This document shows, piece after piece, positions 45,115 to 53,718 of a stretch of 64,000 nucleotides of DNA. This DNA comes from Gammaproteobacteria bacterium (GTDB lineage: Bacteria > Pseudomonadota > Gammaproteobacteria > Burkholderiales > Burkholderiaceae_C). The notes beneath the pieces are model-generated. The model saw only the letters and a list, made by a program, of their open reading frames with translations. It was not told the origin of the DNA and searched no databases. The stretch covers positions 1 to 64,000 of the forward strand of contig JAHIYE010000013.1 of the NCBI GenBank assembly GCA_018815325.1, read 5' to 3'. Position numbers and translations under genes: made by a program. Position 1 is the stretch's first letter; each line of letters opens with the position of its first letter.

Positions 45115-45573
45115 GTGAAAAGACTTCTCCCCCTGCTCTGCATCGCCTTGTCCTGCTCCACATTGAACGCCTGGGCCGACAACAAGGCTGCTGCTGTCGA
45201 TGAAATGGCCGGCTACCTGGATTTTGTGGATTACGGCGGCGCCACCATCTTCCCCGAGCAGATCCCCAAGAGCGAATACCCCAGGATGATGGTCATCGAC
45301 GCGCGGGACGCCGGCCAGTTTGAAAAGGAACACATCCCGGGCGCCGTCAACATCGAATGGCGCCAGGTGCTGGCCAGGAGCAGCCAGATTCCGAAGGACA
45401 AGCCCGTCCTCCTCTACTGCAATACCGGCTCATTGTCTGCACAGGCCGGCTTCGCCCTGCGTGTGGCGGGCTGGGAAAACGTGAAGATTCTGCAGGGCGG
45501 CTTTGCCGAGTGGAAAGCCAAGGGCGGGCTGGATGCCAATGCCAAGGCAGGTGGCGCACAGCCATCCCATTAA
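45115..45573 (+). CDS. Exported rhodanese-domain protein
   Basis: Periplasmic protein of 152 residues with signal peptide (KRLLPLLCIALSCSTLNAWA) and a single rhodanese domain: MVIDARDAGQFEKEHIPGAVNIEW, the active-site loop YCNTGSLSAQAGFALR with catalytic Cys near 102, and ILQGGFAEWKAKGG. It probably handles sulfane sulfur or cyanide outside the cytoplasm. The start is GTG at 45115 with AAGGAAA in front. Stand-alone gene; convergent with the thioesterase gene. Confidence 0.88.
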   Translation: MKRLLPLLCIALSCSTLNAWADNKAAAVDEMAGYLDFVDYGGATIFPEQIPKSEYPRMMVIDARDAGQFEKEHIPGAVNIEWRQVLARSSQIPKDKPVLLYCNTGSLSAQAGFALRVAGWENVKILQGGFAEWKAKGGLDANAKAGGAQPSH

Positions 45574-45606
45574 GAAGAATGCCCTGACCCGCCCGACAAC
45601 CAGACT

Positions 45607-45623
45607 CTGGATGACACATCCAG
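45607..45623. other. Short hairpin between convergent genes
   Basis: CTGGATG and CATCCAG form a perfect seven-base stem around three bases, between the rhodanese and thioesterase stop codons. There is no T-run on either side, so it is not a clear intrinsic terminator. It may still block read-through or RNA decay. Confidence 0.4.
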
Positions 45624-45648
45624 GGCCTGATGTCCATTCTGGCGCTTG

Positions 45649-46056
45649 CTAACCCTGGCGTGGAATCGCGTAGGTGCCCACCACATGGGCCACGGGCTCT
45701 TCAATACCTTCGGAATACAGCGACACCTCGCCCACCGCCAGGGTCTTGCCCACTTTCATGAGTTTGCAGACGCCGAGGATGGCCCGGTCTGCCGAAGGCT
45801 TGCGCATGAAGTTGATGTTCAGGCTGGTGGTGACCGTCAGTGGCACGATGCCGATTTCACCGAGGATGGCCACATACAGCGCCACATCGGCAACGGTCAT
45901 GAGCACGGGGCCGGACACCGTGCCGCCTGGGCGCAGTTCGTGAACGCCAATCGGGTGCCGCACCGTGGCTGATTTGCCGCCCACAGCTTCCACGGTGCAT
46001 TTGTTCTGGGGAAATTCCTTAGCCAGGAATGCACTGATCTCTGCCTTGCTTGTCAT
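45649..46056 (-). CDS. PaaI-type hotdog thioesterase family protein
   Basis: Protein of 135 residues with the single hotdog fold. A helix with GPVLMTVADVALYVAIL and strands TVTTSLNINFMRKPS match the YdiI/PaaI acyl-CoA thioesterase group, with Asp57 at the usual catalytic position. It likely hydrolyses an acyl- or phenylacetyl-type CoA ester. It is 6 nt downstream of the DUF2238 membrane protein gene on the same strand. Confidence 0.87.
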   Translation of the reverse strand: MTSKAEISAFLAKEFPQNKCTVEAVGGKSATVRHPIGVHELRPGGTVSGPVLMTVADVALYVAILGEIGIVPLTVTTSLNINFMRKPSADRAILGVCKLMKVGKTLAVGEVSLYSEGIEEPVAHVVGTYAIPRQG

Positions 46057-46062
46057 GTCTGC

Positions 46063-46668
46063 CTATCCTCTTAGCTTGTTGTTTCTGTTTTTTGAGCTCA
46101 AAGCACTGTGCAATACCAGCGCCATCACAGCGCCCAAGATAGCATAGGCCATGTCTTTCTGCGCGTCCCACACGTCGCCCTGCGTCAGCGCATCGGCGCA
46201 GACGGCGGCCGGGTTTTTGCAATACGCCGCCATGCTGAACCACTCCAGGATTTCATAGCCTGCACCAATGCTGGCAATGAACAGGAAAGCGATCAGGTAG
46301 CTCAGTTTTCTGGAGACACCCTGGTGGTAAAAAATCTCGAAGAACGGCACAAACACCATCAGGCCAAACAGCATGTGCACCACTTGGTCATAGTAGTTGC
46401 GGTGCCAGCCAAACCAGTCTGAAAACCACTTGAAATACGCCATGCGGTCGTAGGTGGTGTGTGCGCCAAACAGATGCAGGACGACGAAGGCCGTCAGCGT
46501 GAGGTAGCTGCCGTTGCTGAAGCGGTAGCGCCGGTCCAGCCACAGCACCACGGGGAACACCGTGACCACCAGAATGTTCTCCAGCGCCCAGATACCGGGA
46601 TCCACCGGGTTGATGGCGAGCGCCACCCAGATGAGGAAGAAGATGGCGGTTAGGGATTTTTTGAACAT
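46063..46668 (-). CDS. DUF2238 membrane protein (YjdF-like)
   Basis: Inner-membrane protein of 201 residues with six hydrophobic helices. The DUF2238 pattern is clear: HLFGAHTTYDRMAYFKWFSDWFG, then YDQVVHMLFGLMVF and GAGYEILEWFSMAAY, with charged residues inside helices, which hints at proton or metal chemistry. The function is unknown. It is followed by the thioesterase gene after 6 nt. Confidence 0.88.
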   Translation of the reverse strand: MFKKSLTAIFFLIWVALAINPVDPGIWALENILVVTVFPVVLWLDRRYRFSNGSYLTLTAFVVLHLFGAHTTYDRMAYFKWFSDWFGWHRNYYDQVVHMLFGLMVFVPFFEIFYHQGVSRKLSYLIAFLFIASIGAGYEILEWFSMAAYCKNPAAVCADALTQGDVWDAQKDMAYAILGAVMALVLHSALSSKNRNNKLRG

Positions 46669-46745
46669 TAGCGCCTGCCTTCAGCGGAGCAGCACGTTAG
46701 CGACTGCATCTGCTGGAAGGCATTGTCAGGCGAATTCTCTTTCCA

Positions 46746-47033
46746 CTACTTCAATAAGTAACGCCAGCATGTAGGATTACCACATTCCCTCAAGATCGCC
46801 CGCTCATCTTCTGGGTTGTACAAGTATTGCGTACCCTTTGGCACACTGTAATTGTGCATGGTGTACCCACCTGGAAGTTCTGGTGCAACAAAACCAATTG
46901 GGGCTTCGTCGACATCTTTTTCAGTCACTCCTTCGATCCAACCCTGTTGCTTTAAATATGCGACCTCGTGTGAAGAAAGGCCTCCAGCCTTTATTGGATT
47001 CAAATTTGGATTGAGCCTACCCATGTTTTTCAT
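46746..47033 (-). CDS. Hypothetical small protein
   Basis: Open frame of 95 residues in DNA clearly lower in GC than its neighbours. It starts MKNMGRLNPNLNPIKAGG, contains GFVAPELPGGYTMHNYSVPKGTQYLYNPEDE and ends ECGNPTCWRYLLK with a CGNPTC pair. A purine-rich stretch (AGAGGAAATG) precedes the start. No family recognised. Composition suggests a recent arrival. It is isolated: 77 nt on one side and 211 nt on the other. Confidence 0.55.
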   Translation of the reverse strand: MKNMGRLNPNLNPIKAGGLSSHEVAYLKQQGWIEGVTEKDVDEAPIGFVAPELPGGYTMHNYSVPKGTQYLYNPEDERAILRECGNPTCWRYLLK

Positions 47034-47244
47034 ATCATTTCCTCTTTTTTCATGATTTCGTCAAGCAGTCGGCGGCTTGACAACGCCTAACGAATAAAGG
47101 GAACCTCCCCATCCCGAACTAGCCGCGTATTGTGGCCATCGGCAGCTTGTTGCCACGACGGGAAGTTCGAATTTTCATCAACTCACTCAAATGAACTAGT
47201 TCCCTGTTTCTCTCCCAGCCAAGGGCAACTGCATCCCGCCTCAA
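47034..47244. other. AT-richer intergenic stretch downstream of ppsA
   Basis: This 211-nt gap contains the promoter side of the small hypothetical gene and the 3' flank of ppsA. I see no terminator hairpin with a T-run, no gene and no repeat copy. Confidence 0.45.
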
Positions 47245-49710
47245 TCAAGCCTTTTTCCTGGCCGCTTTAGGCTTTGGTTTCTTTCGCGCAGCAGGTTTCC
47301 GCAACTCCTTCTCAGTCTGGCTGACGACCTGCTTCACCGCCAGAAAGCTGTCGGGGCTCACCGAGATGGAATCGATGCCATGCGCGACCAGGAAGCGCGC
47401 AAACTCGGGGTGGTCGCTGGGGGCTTGGCCGCAAATGCCGGTGTGCCGGCCACTCTTTTGTGCCTTGGCGAGCAACTGGCTGATCGACGAGGTCACAGCC
47501 TCGTCCTGCTCGTTGAACAGCTCGCTCAGCCTGCCGCTGTCGCGGTCCACGCCGAGTGTCAGCTGGGTGAGGTCGTTTGAGCCAATGGAGAAGCCATCAA
47601 AGCGCTCGGCAAACTTCTCTGCCAGCAGCACATTGGCCGGTATCTCCGCCATCACGTAGACCTCCAGCCCCTTTTTGCCACGCTTCAGCCCATTCGCCGC
47701 CAACTCGTCCAACACCTTGTCGGCCTCGCCCAGCGTCCTGCAAAACGGAATCATGATGATGATGTTGGTCAGGCCAATCACCTCGCGCGCTTGGCGTACG
47801 GCGCGGCACTCCAGCGCAAAACCCTCGCGGTAGCCTTCGCTGTAATAGCGGCTCGCGCCGCGCCAGCCAAGCATGGGGTTCTCCTCCTTCGGCTCGAAGG
47901 CGGCGCCGCCAATCAGCTGCGCATACTCGTTGGTCTTGAAGTCGCTCATGCGCACGATCACCGGCTTGGGGTAATGGGCCGCGGCGATGCGCGCCATGCC
48001 GTGTGCCAGCGTGTCAACAAAATATTGCGTCTTGTCTTCATAGGCAGCGGTCAGCTCGTCGATGGCGCGGCGCGCCTTCTTGTCCTTGAGGCTCTCATAG
48101 TGCACCAGCGCCATCGGGTGGATCTTGATCAGGTTACTGATGATGAACTCCATGCGCGCCAGCCCCACACCATCACTGGGCAGGCGCCACCAGCGAAAGG
48201 CCGCCGAGGGATTGCCCAGGTTCACCATGATGCGGGTGTTCGTCTTGGGGATATCGTCCAGGTCAATGTCCCGCACCTCGAAGTCGAGGATGCCCTCATA
48301 CACATGGCCCGCATCACCTTCCGCGCAAGACACGGTCACGTCCATGCCATTCTTGAGCAGCTGGGTAGCATTGCCGGCACCCACGATGGCCGTCAGGCCC
48401 AACTCACGACTGACGATGGCCGCATGGCTGGTGCGCCCGCCATGGTCGGTCACGATGGCGGAGGCTTTTTTCATGATGGGCACCCAGTCCGGGTCCGTCA
48501 TCCGGGTCACCAGGATCGCGCCGTCCACAAACTGGTCTATCTCGGCGGGGCTCCCCAGGCGGCAGACCTTGCCCGATGAGATGGAGTCGCCCACGGCCAG
48601 CCCGGTCACCAGCCGACTGCCCTTTTGCTTCAGGCTGTAGGTCTTGAGCGTGCCCGCCTCCCTGCGCGACTGCACGGTCTCTGGCCGCGCCTGCACGATG
48701 AAGAGCTCGCCGCTCTCGCCGTCCTTGGCCCATTCCATGTCCATCGGCTGGCCGTAGTGCGCTTCGATCATGGTGGCCCAGCGGGCCAACTGCAGCACTT
48801 CATCGTCGCTCAGCACAAAAGACGCGCGCTCCTGCTTGCTCGTTTTGACGAGCCTGGAGGTGGCATTGCTGCCCTTCGCATAAATCATCTTCTGGGCCTT
48901 GCCGCCCAGCGTTTTTTCTACGATGGGTATAAGCGAGGCCTTGTTCAGCAGCGGCTTGAACACCTGGTATTCATCCGGCTCCACCATGCCCTGCACCACC
49001 GTCTCGCCCAGGCCCCAGGCACTGTTGATGAGCACGCTCCGCGGAAAACCAGACTCGGTGTCGATCGAGAACATGACGCCCGAGCCCGCCTTGTCGGAGC
49101 GCACCATGGCCTGCACGCCAATGGACAGCGCTACCTGCATATGGTCGAAGCCGTGGTTGTTGCGGTAGACAATCGCCCGGTCGGTGAACAGCGAGGCATA
49201 GCATTTTTTGCAGGCCTGTAGCAGGGCCTTGTCGCCGCTGATGTTCAAAAAGGTTTCCAGCTGCCCCGCAAAGCTCGCCTCCGGCAGGTCTTCCGCCGTG
49301 GCGCTGCTGCGCACCGCCACGCTGCTCACCTTGTGCCCGGTGTGCTCGGCCATCTCACGGTAGGAGCGGGTGATGACCTCGGCCAGAGGCGCGGGCATGT
49401 CGGCCTCCAGAATCATCTTGCGCACCGCCTTGCCCACCTTGGCCAGGTTCTTCCCCGTCTTGTCGAGTTCCTTGAGCTTGGCACTCATGCGCGCCTTCAA
49501 GTCGTTCGCCTCAAGAAACTCCCAGTAGGCATGCGCCGTGGTGGCAAAGCCGCCCGGCACATTGATGCCGGAGACGCGCAGCTTGCTGATCATCTCCCCC
49601 AGCGAGGAGTTCTTGCCGCCGACGATGGCCGTATCCGCACGCCTCAAGTCAGAAAACCAGCGAACCAGGGGTTGGGTTTTAGCTTGGGCTTTAGGTTTTG
49701 ATTTGGTCAT
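47245..49710 (-). CDS. ppsA: Phosphoenolpyruvate synthase PpsA
   Basis: Converts pyruvate and ATP to PEP, AMP and phosphate for growth on C3 acids. The 821-residue protein has the ATP-binding N-domain (GGKNSSLGEM, AVRSSATAEDLPEASFAGQ), the swivelling domain with phospho-His429 in GGRTSHAAIV, and the C-terminal PEP domain ending GICGQAPSDHPEFARFLVAHGI. Family length is about 790; the excess is in two Lys-rich ends, TKSKPKAQAKTQP at the start and KPAARKKPKPKAARKKA at the end. The partner regulator PpsR is not in the window. Confidence 0.96.
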   Translation of the reverse strand: MTKSKPKAQAKTQPLVRWFSDLRRADTAIVGGKNSSLGEMISKLRVSGINVPGGFATTAHAYWEFLEANDLKARMSAKLKELDKTGKNLAKVGKAVRKMILEADMPAPLAEVITRSYREMAEHTGHKVSSVAVRSSATAEDLPEASFAGQLETFLNISGDKALLQACKKCYASLFTDRAIVYRNNHGFDHMQVALSIGVQAMVRSDKAGSGVMFSIDTESGFPRSVLINSAWGLGETVVQGMVEPDEYQVFKPLLNKASLIPIVEKTLGGKAQKMIYAKGSNATSRLVKTSKQERASFVLSDDEVLQLARWATMIEAHYGQPMDMEWAKDGESGELFIVQARPETVQSRREAGTLKTYSLKQKGSRLVTGLAVGDSISSGKVCRLGSPAEIDQFVDGAILVTRMTDPDWVPIMKKASAIVTDHGGRTSHAAIVSRELGLTAIVGAGNATQLLKNGMDVTVSCAEGDAGHVYEGILDFEVRDIDLDDIPKTNTRIMVNLGNPSAAFRWWRLPSDGVGLARMEFIISNLIKIHPMALVHYESLKDKKARRAIDELTAAYEDKTQYFVDTLAHGMARIAAAHYPKPVIVRMSDFKTNEYAQLIGGAAFEPKEENPMLGWRGASRYYSEGYREGFALECRAVRQAREVIGLTNIIIMIPFCRTLGEADKVLDELAANGLKRGKKGLEVYVMAEIPANVLLAEKFAERFDGFSIGSNDLTQLTLGVDRDSGRLSELFNEQDEAVTSSISQLLAKAQKSGRHTGICGQAPSDHPEFARFLVAHGIDSISVSPDSFLAVKQVVSQTEKELRKPAARKKPKPKAARKKA

Positions 49711-49889
49711 GAGATGCGCTTTCCTTTAGTCGTGTGGCCAGGAGAGCTTGCGAAGCAATGAGAGAGAACGCAGACTGGCCCGATGCGGCCATCTTCAATC
49801 AAATCCCCACTACGGCTTTGATTTGCATCAACTTGGGGGATTTCTCAAGCGCCGTGCAGGGATGTCGTTCTGGCGCCTGCTAGCAGACC

Positions 49890-50465
49890 TCATCCTGTCA
49901 GGCGTAAGCCCTTTGCAGAAGCCTCAATCAGCTTGGCCAGTCGGCTCTGCCGGGTCTCGGTCCGCTTGGCGCTGACGATGCGCCACACGGCCACATGCCG
50001 GTAGCCGGGCGGCTGCACCTCGAAGAACTTCCACGCCAGCTTGTTCTTGTGAAACAAGGCCAGCTCCGTGGGCTCCAGCGTTGCCGTCTCGGCCTGTTCA
50101 TAAGCGTAGATGCGTGACTTCACCTCCTTGCGATACGCAAAGGCCTTCAGCCCGGCCTCCGTCATGCGCCCTGCCTGCTCCAGCACCCGCACACGCTCGA
50201 TGTTGACTGCACTCCAAGTGGAGCTGGGCTTGCGTGGCGTGAAGCGGATCTTGTACGCCTGCTCGTCAATGCTCGTACGTACGCCATCGATCCAGCCATG
50301 ACACAGCGCCTCGTCCACCGACTCCGGCCAGCTCATGCTCGGCCGTCCCGTGCCGCGCTTGTAGAAACCGACGATCATCTCCGTCGTCTGGGTGGCATGC
50401 TGCTGCAGCCAGGCTCGAAATTCGGCTGGTGTTTCAAAAAAGCTTGGCGTTCCGGGCGTTGTCAT
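49890..50465 (-). CDS. YdeI/OmpD-associated family protein
   Basis: Cytosolic protein of 191 residues. The family core is visible: FFETPAEFRAWLQQHATQTTEMIVGFYKRGTGRPSMSWPESVDEALCHGWIDG, then RKPSSTWSAVNIERV, and a C-terminal basic helix. The function is not established; some homologues are linked to polymyxin or bacteriocin resistance. A GTG seven codons upstream (50486) is also in frame; ATG at 50465 is preferred. Confidence 0.87.
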   Translation of the reverse strand: MTTPGTPSFFETPAEFRAWLQQHATQTTEMIVGFYKRGTGRPSMSWPESVDEALCHGWIDGVRTSIDEQAYKIRFTPRKPSSTWSAVNIERVRVLEQAGRMTEAGLKAFAYRKEVKSRIYAYEQAETATLEPTELALFHKNKLAWKFFEVQPPGYRHVAVWRIVSAKRTETRQSRLAKLIEASAKGLRLTG

Positions 50466-50575
50466 TGCGTGGCTTTGAGAATGCACGTTGCAACAATGAT
50501 GTCATGCTGCCGCAGGTAATGTGCGCGCCAAAACCGAATCCAGCCTGCGCACAGGGTTAGACCACAAATTTTCAG

Positions 50576-50968
50576 TCAGCATGGCTTTTTGTTGTATATC
50601 AATACTGCGGGCATCGAATGGGAATTGGTTTTTTCCTTGTACCCACGCTGAACCAGGGCAGAGATTTTTTCCTTCAGTTCTGAATATGCAACAGCTTCCG
50701 AATCGTAAGGACCGATATTAATAATCTCGAATTCGCCAACTTTAACTTGCATATAGCTTGTGTAGACCGCTCTGTAATTCTTAACTGGATCTGTTGATCG
50801 AATGTTCTTGATGAGGCCTGATGACCTGTAAACATTCTCTTTCTTGTCAATGTATCCACCAGTCATCGCGGGGCCAAAGTCAACATAGGCTGAATAGGCG
50901 CACTGGGCACTGACAGCAGTGGAAAAAAATACCAGCAAGACTGAGACTCCAGCGGCATAGATACTCAT
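50576..50968 (-). CDS. Hypothetical exported protein in low-GC DNA
   Basis: Protein of 130 residues with signal peptide ending VSAQC (LLVFFSTAVSA). The mature part has three cysteines and the segment VKVGEFEIINIGPYDSEAVAYSELKEKISALVQRGYK, which faintly recalls SPOR-type repeats, though without the family's key residues. GC is far below the flanking genes. AGGAGG-like bases just ahead of the ATG support translation. Function unknown. Confidence 0.6.
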   Translation of the reverse strand: MSIYAAGVSVLLVFFSTAVSAQCAYSAYVDFGPAMTGGYIDKKENVYRSSGLIKNIRSTDPVKNYRAVYTSYMQVKVGEFEIINIGPYDSEAVAYSELKEKISALVQRGYKEKTNSHSMPAVLIYNKKPC

Positions 50969-51237
50969 GAAACCTCCTATGGTCTAACAAATGCGTGCCG
51001 TAAAACCTGCAGTTTGGTCTTGCGGATACAGATTAATTGTGGACAATAAATCTTCCCTGGAACTGACTTGCCATATTGAACTTTGGCAAGTGCATCGTTC
51101 TTCTGCATTGCTATCAGTCAATGCCAGCCACCAGAATGCTCTAGAGATAAAGCATCAAATTGGCACCCAGCCCTTCATTTATAAGCACAAACAGCTATAA
51201 ATTCAATAGCAACAGAAGATTCAGCCGCCCAGCGGCC
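50969..51237. other. Low-GC intergenic region with repeat copy G
   Basis: This 269-nt gap lies downstream of the acyl-CoA dehydrogenase gene (minus strand) and upstream of the small exported-protein gene. Apart from repeat copy G at its right end, I see only AT-rich DNA without a convincing gene. Confidence 0.5.
51162..51212 (-). repeat. Dispersed 51-nt repeat, copy G (3' side of the acyl-CoA dehydrogenase gene)
   Basis: On the minus strand the head is TTGCTATTGAATTTATAGCT, with GCTAT pairing to ATAGC, and the tail is GTTTGTGCTTATAAATGAAG followed by GGCTGGGTGCC. It begins about 25 nt after the dehydrogenase stop codon, in the sense direction, so it would be part of that mRNA's 3' end. Confidence 0.86.
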
Positions 51238-52401
51238 CTACTTCGCCCCCAGCCCCATCGCCCGGGTGATCACCTCTTTCATGATCTCGTTCGTGCCGCC
51301 GTAGATGCGCTGCACGCGCGCATCGGCATAGGCGCGGGTGATGGGGTACTCCCACATATAGCCGTAGCCGCCGAAGAGCTGCACGCATTCGTCCATCACC
51401 TTGCACTGCAGATCGGTACACCAGTACTTGGCCATGCTGGCGGTGGCCGTGTCCAGCTTGTCCTGCATGAGCAGCTCGGTGCATTTGTCCACGAACACGC
51501 GGGCCACCTGCACCTCGGTCTGCAGCTCGGCCAGGGTGAAGCGGGTGTTCTGGAAGCTGGCTACGGGCTGGCCGAAAACCTTGCGTTCTTTCACATAAGT
51601 CACGGTCCAGTCGATCGCTGCCTGCGCGGCGGCGATGGCGCCGATGGCGATCTGCATGCGCTCCCAGGGCAGTTGCTCCATCAGGCAGATGAAGCCCTTG
51701 TTCTCGTAGGCCTCGCCGCCCAGCAGGTTTTCGGCAGGCACCTTCACATTGTCAAAAAACAGCTCTGAGGTGTCCTGCGCCTTCATGCCCAGCTTCTTGA
51801 GACGCTTGCCTTTCTCGAAGCCTGGCATGCCGCGCTCCACCAGCAGCAGGCTGGTGCCCTTGCCGCCAGCCGCGGGGTTGGTCTTGGCCACCACTACCAC
51901 CAGGTCGGCATGCCAGCCGTTGGTGATGAAGGTCTTGCTGCCATTGAGGAGGTAGCTGCCATCTGACTGCTTGATGGCGGTGCTCTTCACGCCCTGCAGG
52001 TCACTGCCCGCAGCGGGCTCGCTCATGGCGATGGCGCCCACCATCTCGCCGCTAGCCAACTTGGGCAAGTACTTCTGCTTCTGCGCCTCGGTGCCGTAGT
52101 GCAGGATGTAGGGCGCGACGATTTCGCTGTGCAGGCTGTAGCCGATGCCGCTGAAGCCGGCAGCGTTCAGCTCCTCGATCTGCGCGACCGAATACAGCTT
52201 GTCGGCCCCGGCACCACCGTATTCCTCGGGCATGGACATGCACAGAAAGCCGTTTTCCCCGGCCTTGCGCCAGACCTCGCGGTCCACATAGCCCCGCTCT
52301 TCCCAGGCTTCGTGGTGGGGCGCGATCTCCTTCTCCATGAAGCGGCGAAAACTGTCACGAAAGGCTTCGTGGTCTGAGCTAAAGAGTGTGCGTTCGATCA
52401 T
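51238..52401 (-). CDS. Acyl-CoA dehydrogenase
   Basis: FAD enzyme of 387 residues for the first step of beta-oxidation. It has [17 protein letters not shown] (flavin and substrate binding), [17 protein letters not shown], and the C-terminal signature [15 protein letters not shown] with the catalytic Glu in TNE. The pattern fits long- or medium-chain dehydrogenases. It is divergent from the thiolase/FadB-like pair, so one regulator may control both sides through the 111-nt gap. Confidence 0.95.
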   Translation of the reverse strand: MIERTLFSSDHEAFRDSFRRFMEKEIAPHHEAWEERGYVDREVWRKAGENGFLCMSMPEEYGGAGADKLYSVAQIEELNAAGFSGIGYSLHSEIVAPYILHYGTEAQKQKYLPKLASGEMVGAIAMSEPAAGSDLQGVKSTAIKQSDGSYLLNGSKTFITNGWHADLVVVVAKTNPAAGGKGTSLLLVERGMPGFEKGKRLKKLGMKAQDTSELFFDNVKVPAENLLGGEAYENKGFICLMEQLPWERMQIAIGAIAAAQAAIDWTVTYVKERKVFGQPVASFQNTRFTLAELQTEVQVARVFVDKCTELLMQDKLDTATASMAKYWCTDLQCKVMDECVQLFGGYGYMWEYPITRAYADARVQRIYGGTNEIMKEVITRAMGLGAK

Positions 52402-52512
52402 GGTGTCACCTGTAGGACGGGAGAGAAGGTATTGCTGGAGAGCAGGCTATTTTTACAGAGCATCTGCTTGGTGAAAAGAATATACTGTAACGCTGATTCC
52501 GAGGAGCAACCC
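52402..52512. promoter_or_regulatory. Divergent promoter region of the beta-oxidation genes
   Basis: TATACT at 52481-52486 fits a -10 box for the thiolase gene, but I find no good -35 hexamer. TTACAG (52453-52458) and CTGTAA (52485-52490) form a widely spaced inverted repeat. GAGGAG at 52501-52506 is the ribosome site of the thiolase gene. Confidence 0.35.
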
Positions 52513-53718
52513 ATGACCGAAGCATTTGTGTACGACGCCATCCGCACGCCCCGTGGCAAGGGCAAGAAAGACGGCAGCCTGTATGAGGTGAAACCCGTCA
52601 ACCTGCTGGCCGGCGTGCTGACCGAGTTGCAGCGCCGCAATGACTTTGACACCGCGCAGGTGGACGACGTGGTGATGGGTGTGGTGTCCCCCGTGGGCGA
52701 CCAGGGCGCGGTGATTGCCAAGGTGGCGGCACTCAAGGCAGGCTGGGACTTTCGCGCCTCGGGCGTGCAGATCAACCGCTTCTGCGCCTCGGGCCTGGAA
52801 GCCGTGAACATGGCGGCGCAAAAAGTGCGCTCGGGCTGGGAAGACCTGGTGGTGGCGGGCGGCGTGGAGAGCATGAGCCGGGTGCCGATTGGCTCGGACG
52901 GCGGCGCCTGGGCGCAGGACCCGGAGACCAACTCGGACACAGCCTTTGTGCCCCAGGGCATTGGCGCCGACCTGATTGCCACGCTGGCGGGCTTCAAACG
53001 CGAGGATGTCGATGCCTTTGCGCTGGAGAGCCAGAAGCGTGCGGCCAAGGCCCGCGAGGGCGGCTACTTTGCCGGCTCGGTGGTCCCGGTGAAGGATTTT
53101 CTGGACCAGACCATTCTGGACCACGACGAGTTCATCAAACCCCACACCACGATGGAAGGCCTGGCCTCGCTCAAACCCGCCTTCGAGCAGATGGGCGGCA
53201 TGGGCTTTGACGCAGTGGCGTTGACGCGCTACCCGCAGGTGGAGCGCATCCACCATGTGCACCATGCCGGCAATTCGTCAGGCATTGTGGACGGCGCGGC
53301 GGCGATCCTGATCGGCTCCGAGGCTGCGGGCAGGACGCATGGCCTCAAACCGCGGGCCCGCATCGTGGCTGCGGCGCTCAGTGGCGCCGACCCCACCATC
53401 ATGCTCACCGGCCCCATGCCGGCCACCCGCAAGGCGCTGGCCAAGGCGGGCATGACGGTGGACCAGATTGACCTGTTCGAGGTAAACGAGGCCTTTGCCG
53501 CAGTGGTGATGCGCTTCATGAAAGAGATGAACGTGCCGCACGAGAAGGTCAACGTCAATGGCGGCGCCATTGCCATGGGCCACCCACTCGGCGCCACCGG
53601 CGCGATGATCCTCAACACGCTGATCGACGAGCTACACCGCCGCAACCTGCGCTACGGCCTGGCCACGCTGTGCGTGGGCGGCGGCATGGGCATTGCAACG
53701 ATTGTGGAGCGCATCTGA
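52513..53718 (+). CDS. Acetyl-CoA acyltransferase (thiolase, FadA/FadI type)
   Basis: Thiolase of 401 residues that cleaves 3-ketoacyl-CoA in beta-oxidation. The acylated Cys is near residue 91 in [11 protein letters not shown]. Other catalytic blocks are [25 protein letters not shown] and the C-terminal LCVGGGMG with the second Cys. The frame opens at 52432, but ATG at 52513 has GAGGAG in front and fits the family. It is immediately followed by the FadB-like gene with no gap. Confidence 0.95.
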   Translation: MTEAFVYDAIRTPRGKGKKDGSLYEVKPVNLLAGVLTELQRRNDFDTAQVDDVVMGVVSPVGDQGAVIAKVAALKAGWDFRASGVQINRFCASGLEAVNMAAQKVRSGWEDLVVAGGVESMSRVPIGSDGGAWAQDPETNSDTAFVPQGIGADLIATLAGFKREDVDAFALESQKRAAKAREGGYFAGSVVPVKDFLDQTILDHDEFIKPHTTMEGLASLKPAFEQMGGMGFDAVALTRYPQVERIHHVHHAGNSSGIVDGAAAILIGSEAAGRTHGLKPRARIVAAALSGADPTIMLTGPMPATRKALAKAGMTVDQIDLFEVNEAFAAVVMRFMKEMNVPHEKVNVNGGAIAMGHPLGATGAMILNTLIDELHRRNLRYGLATLCVGGGMGIATIVERI

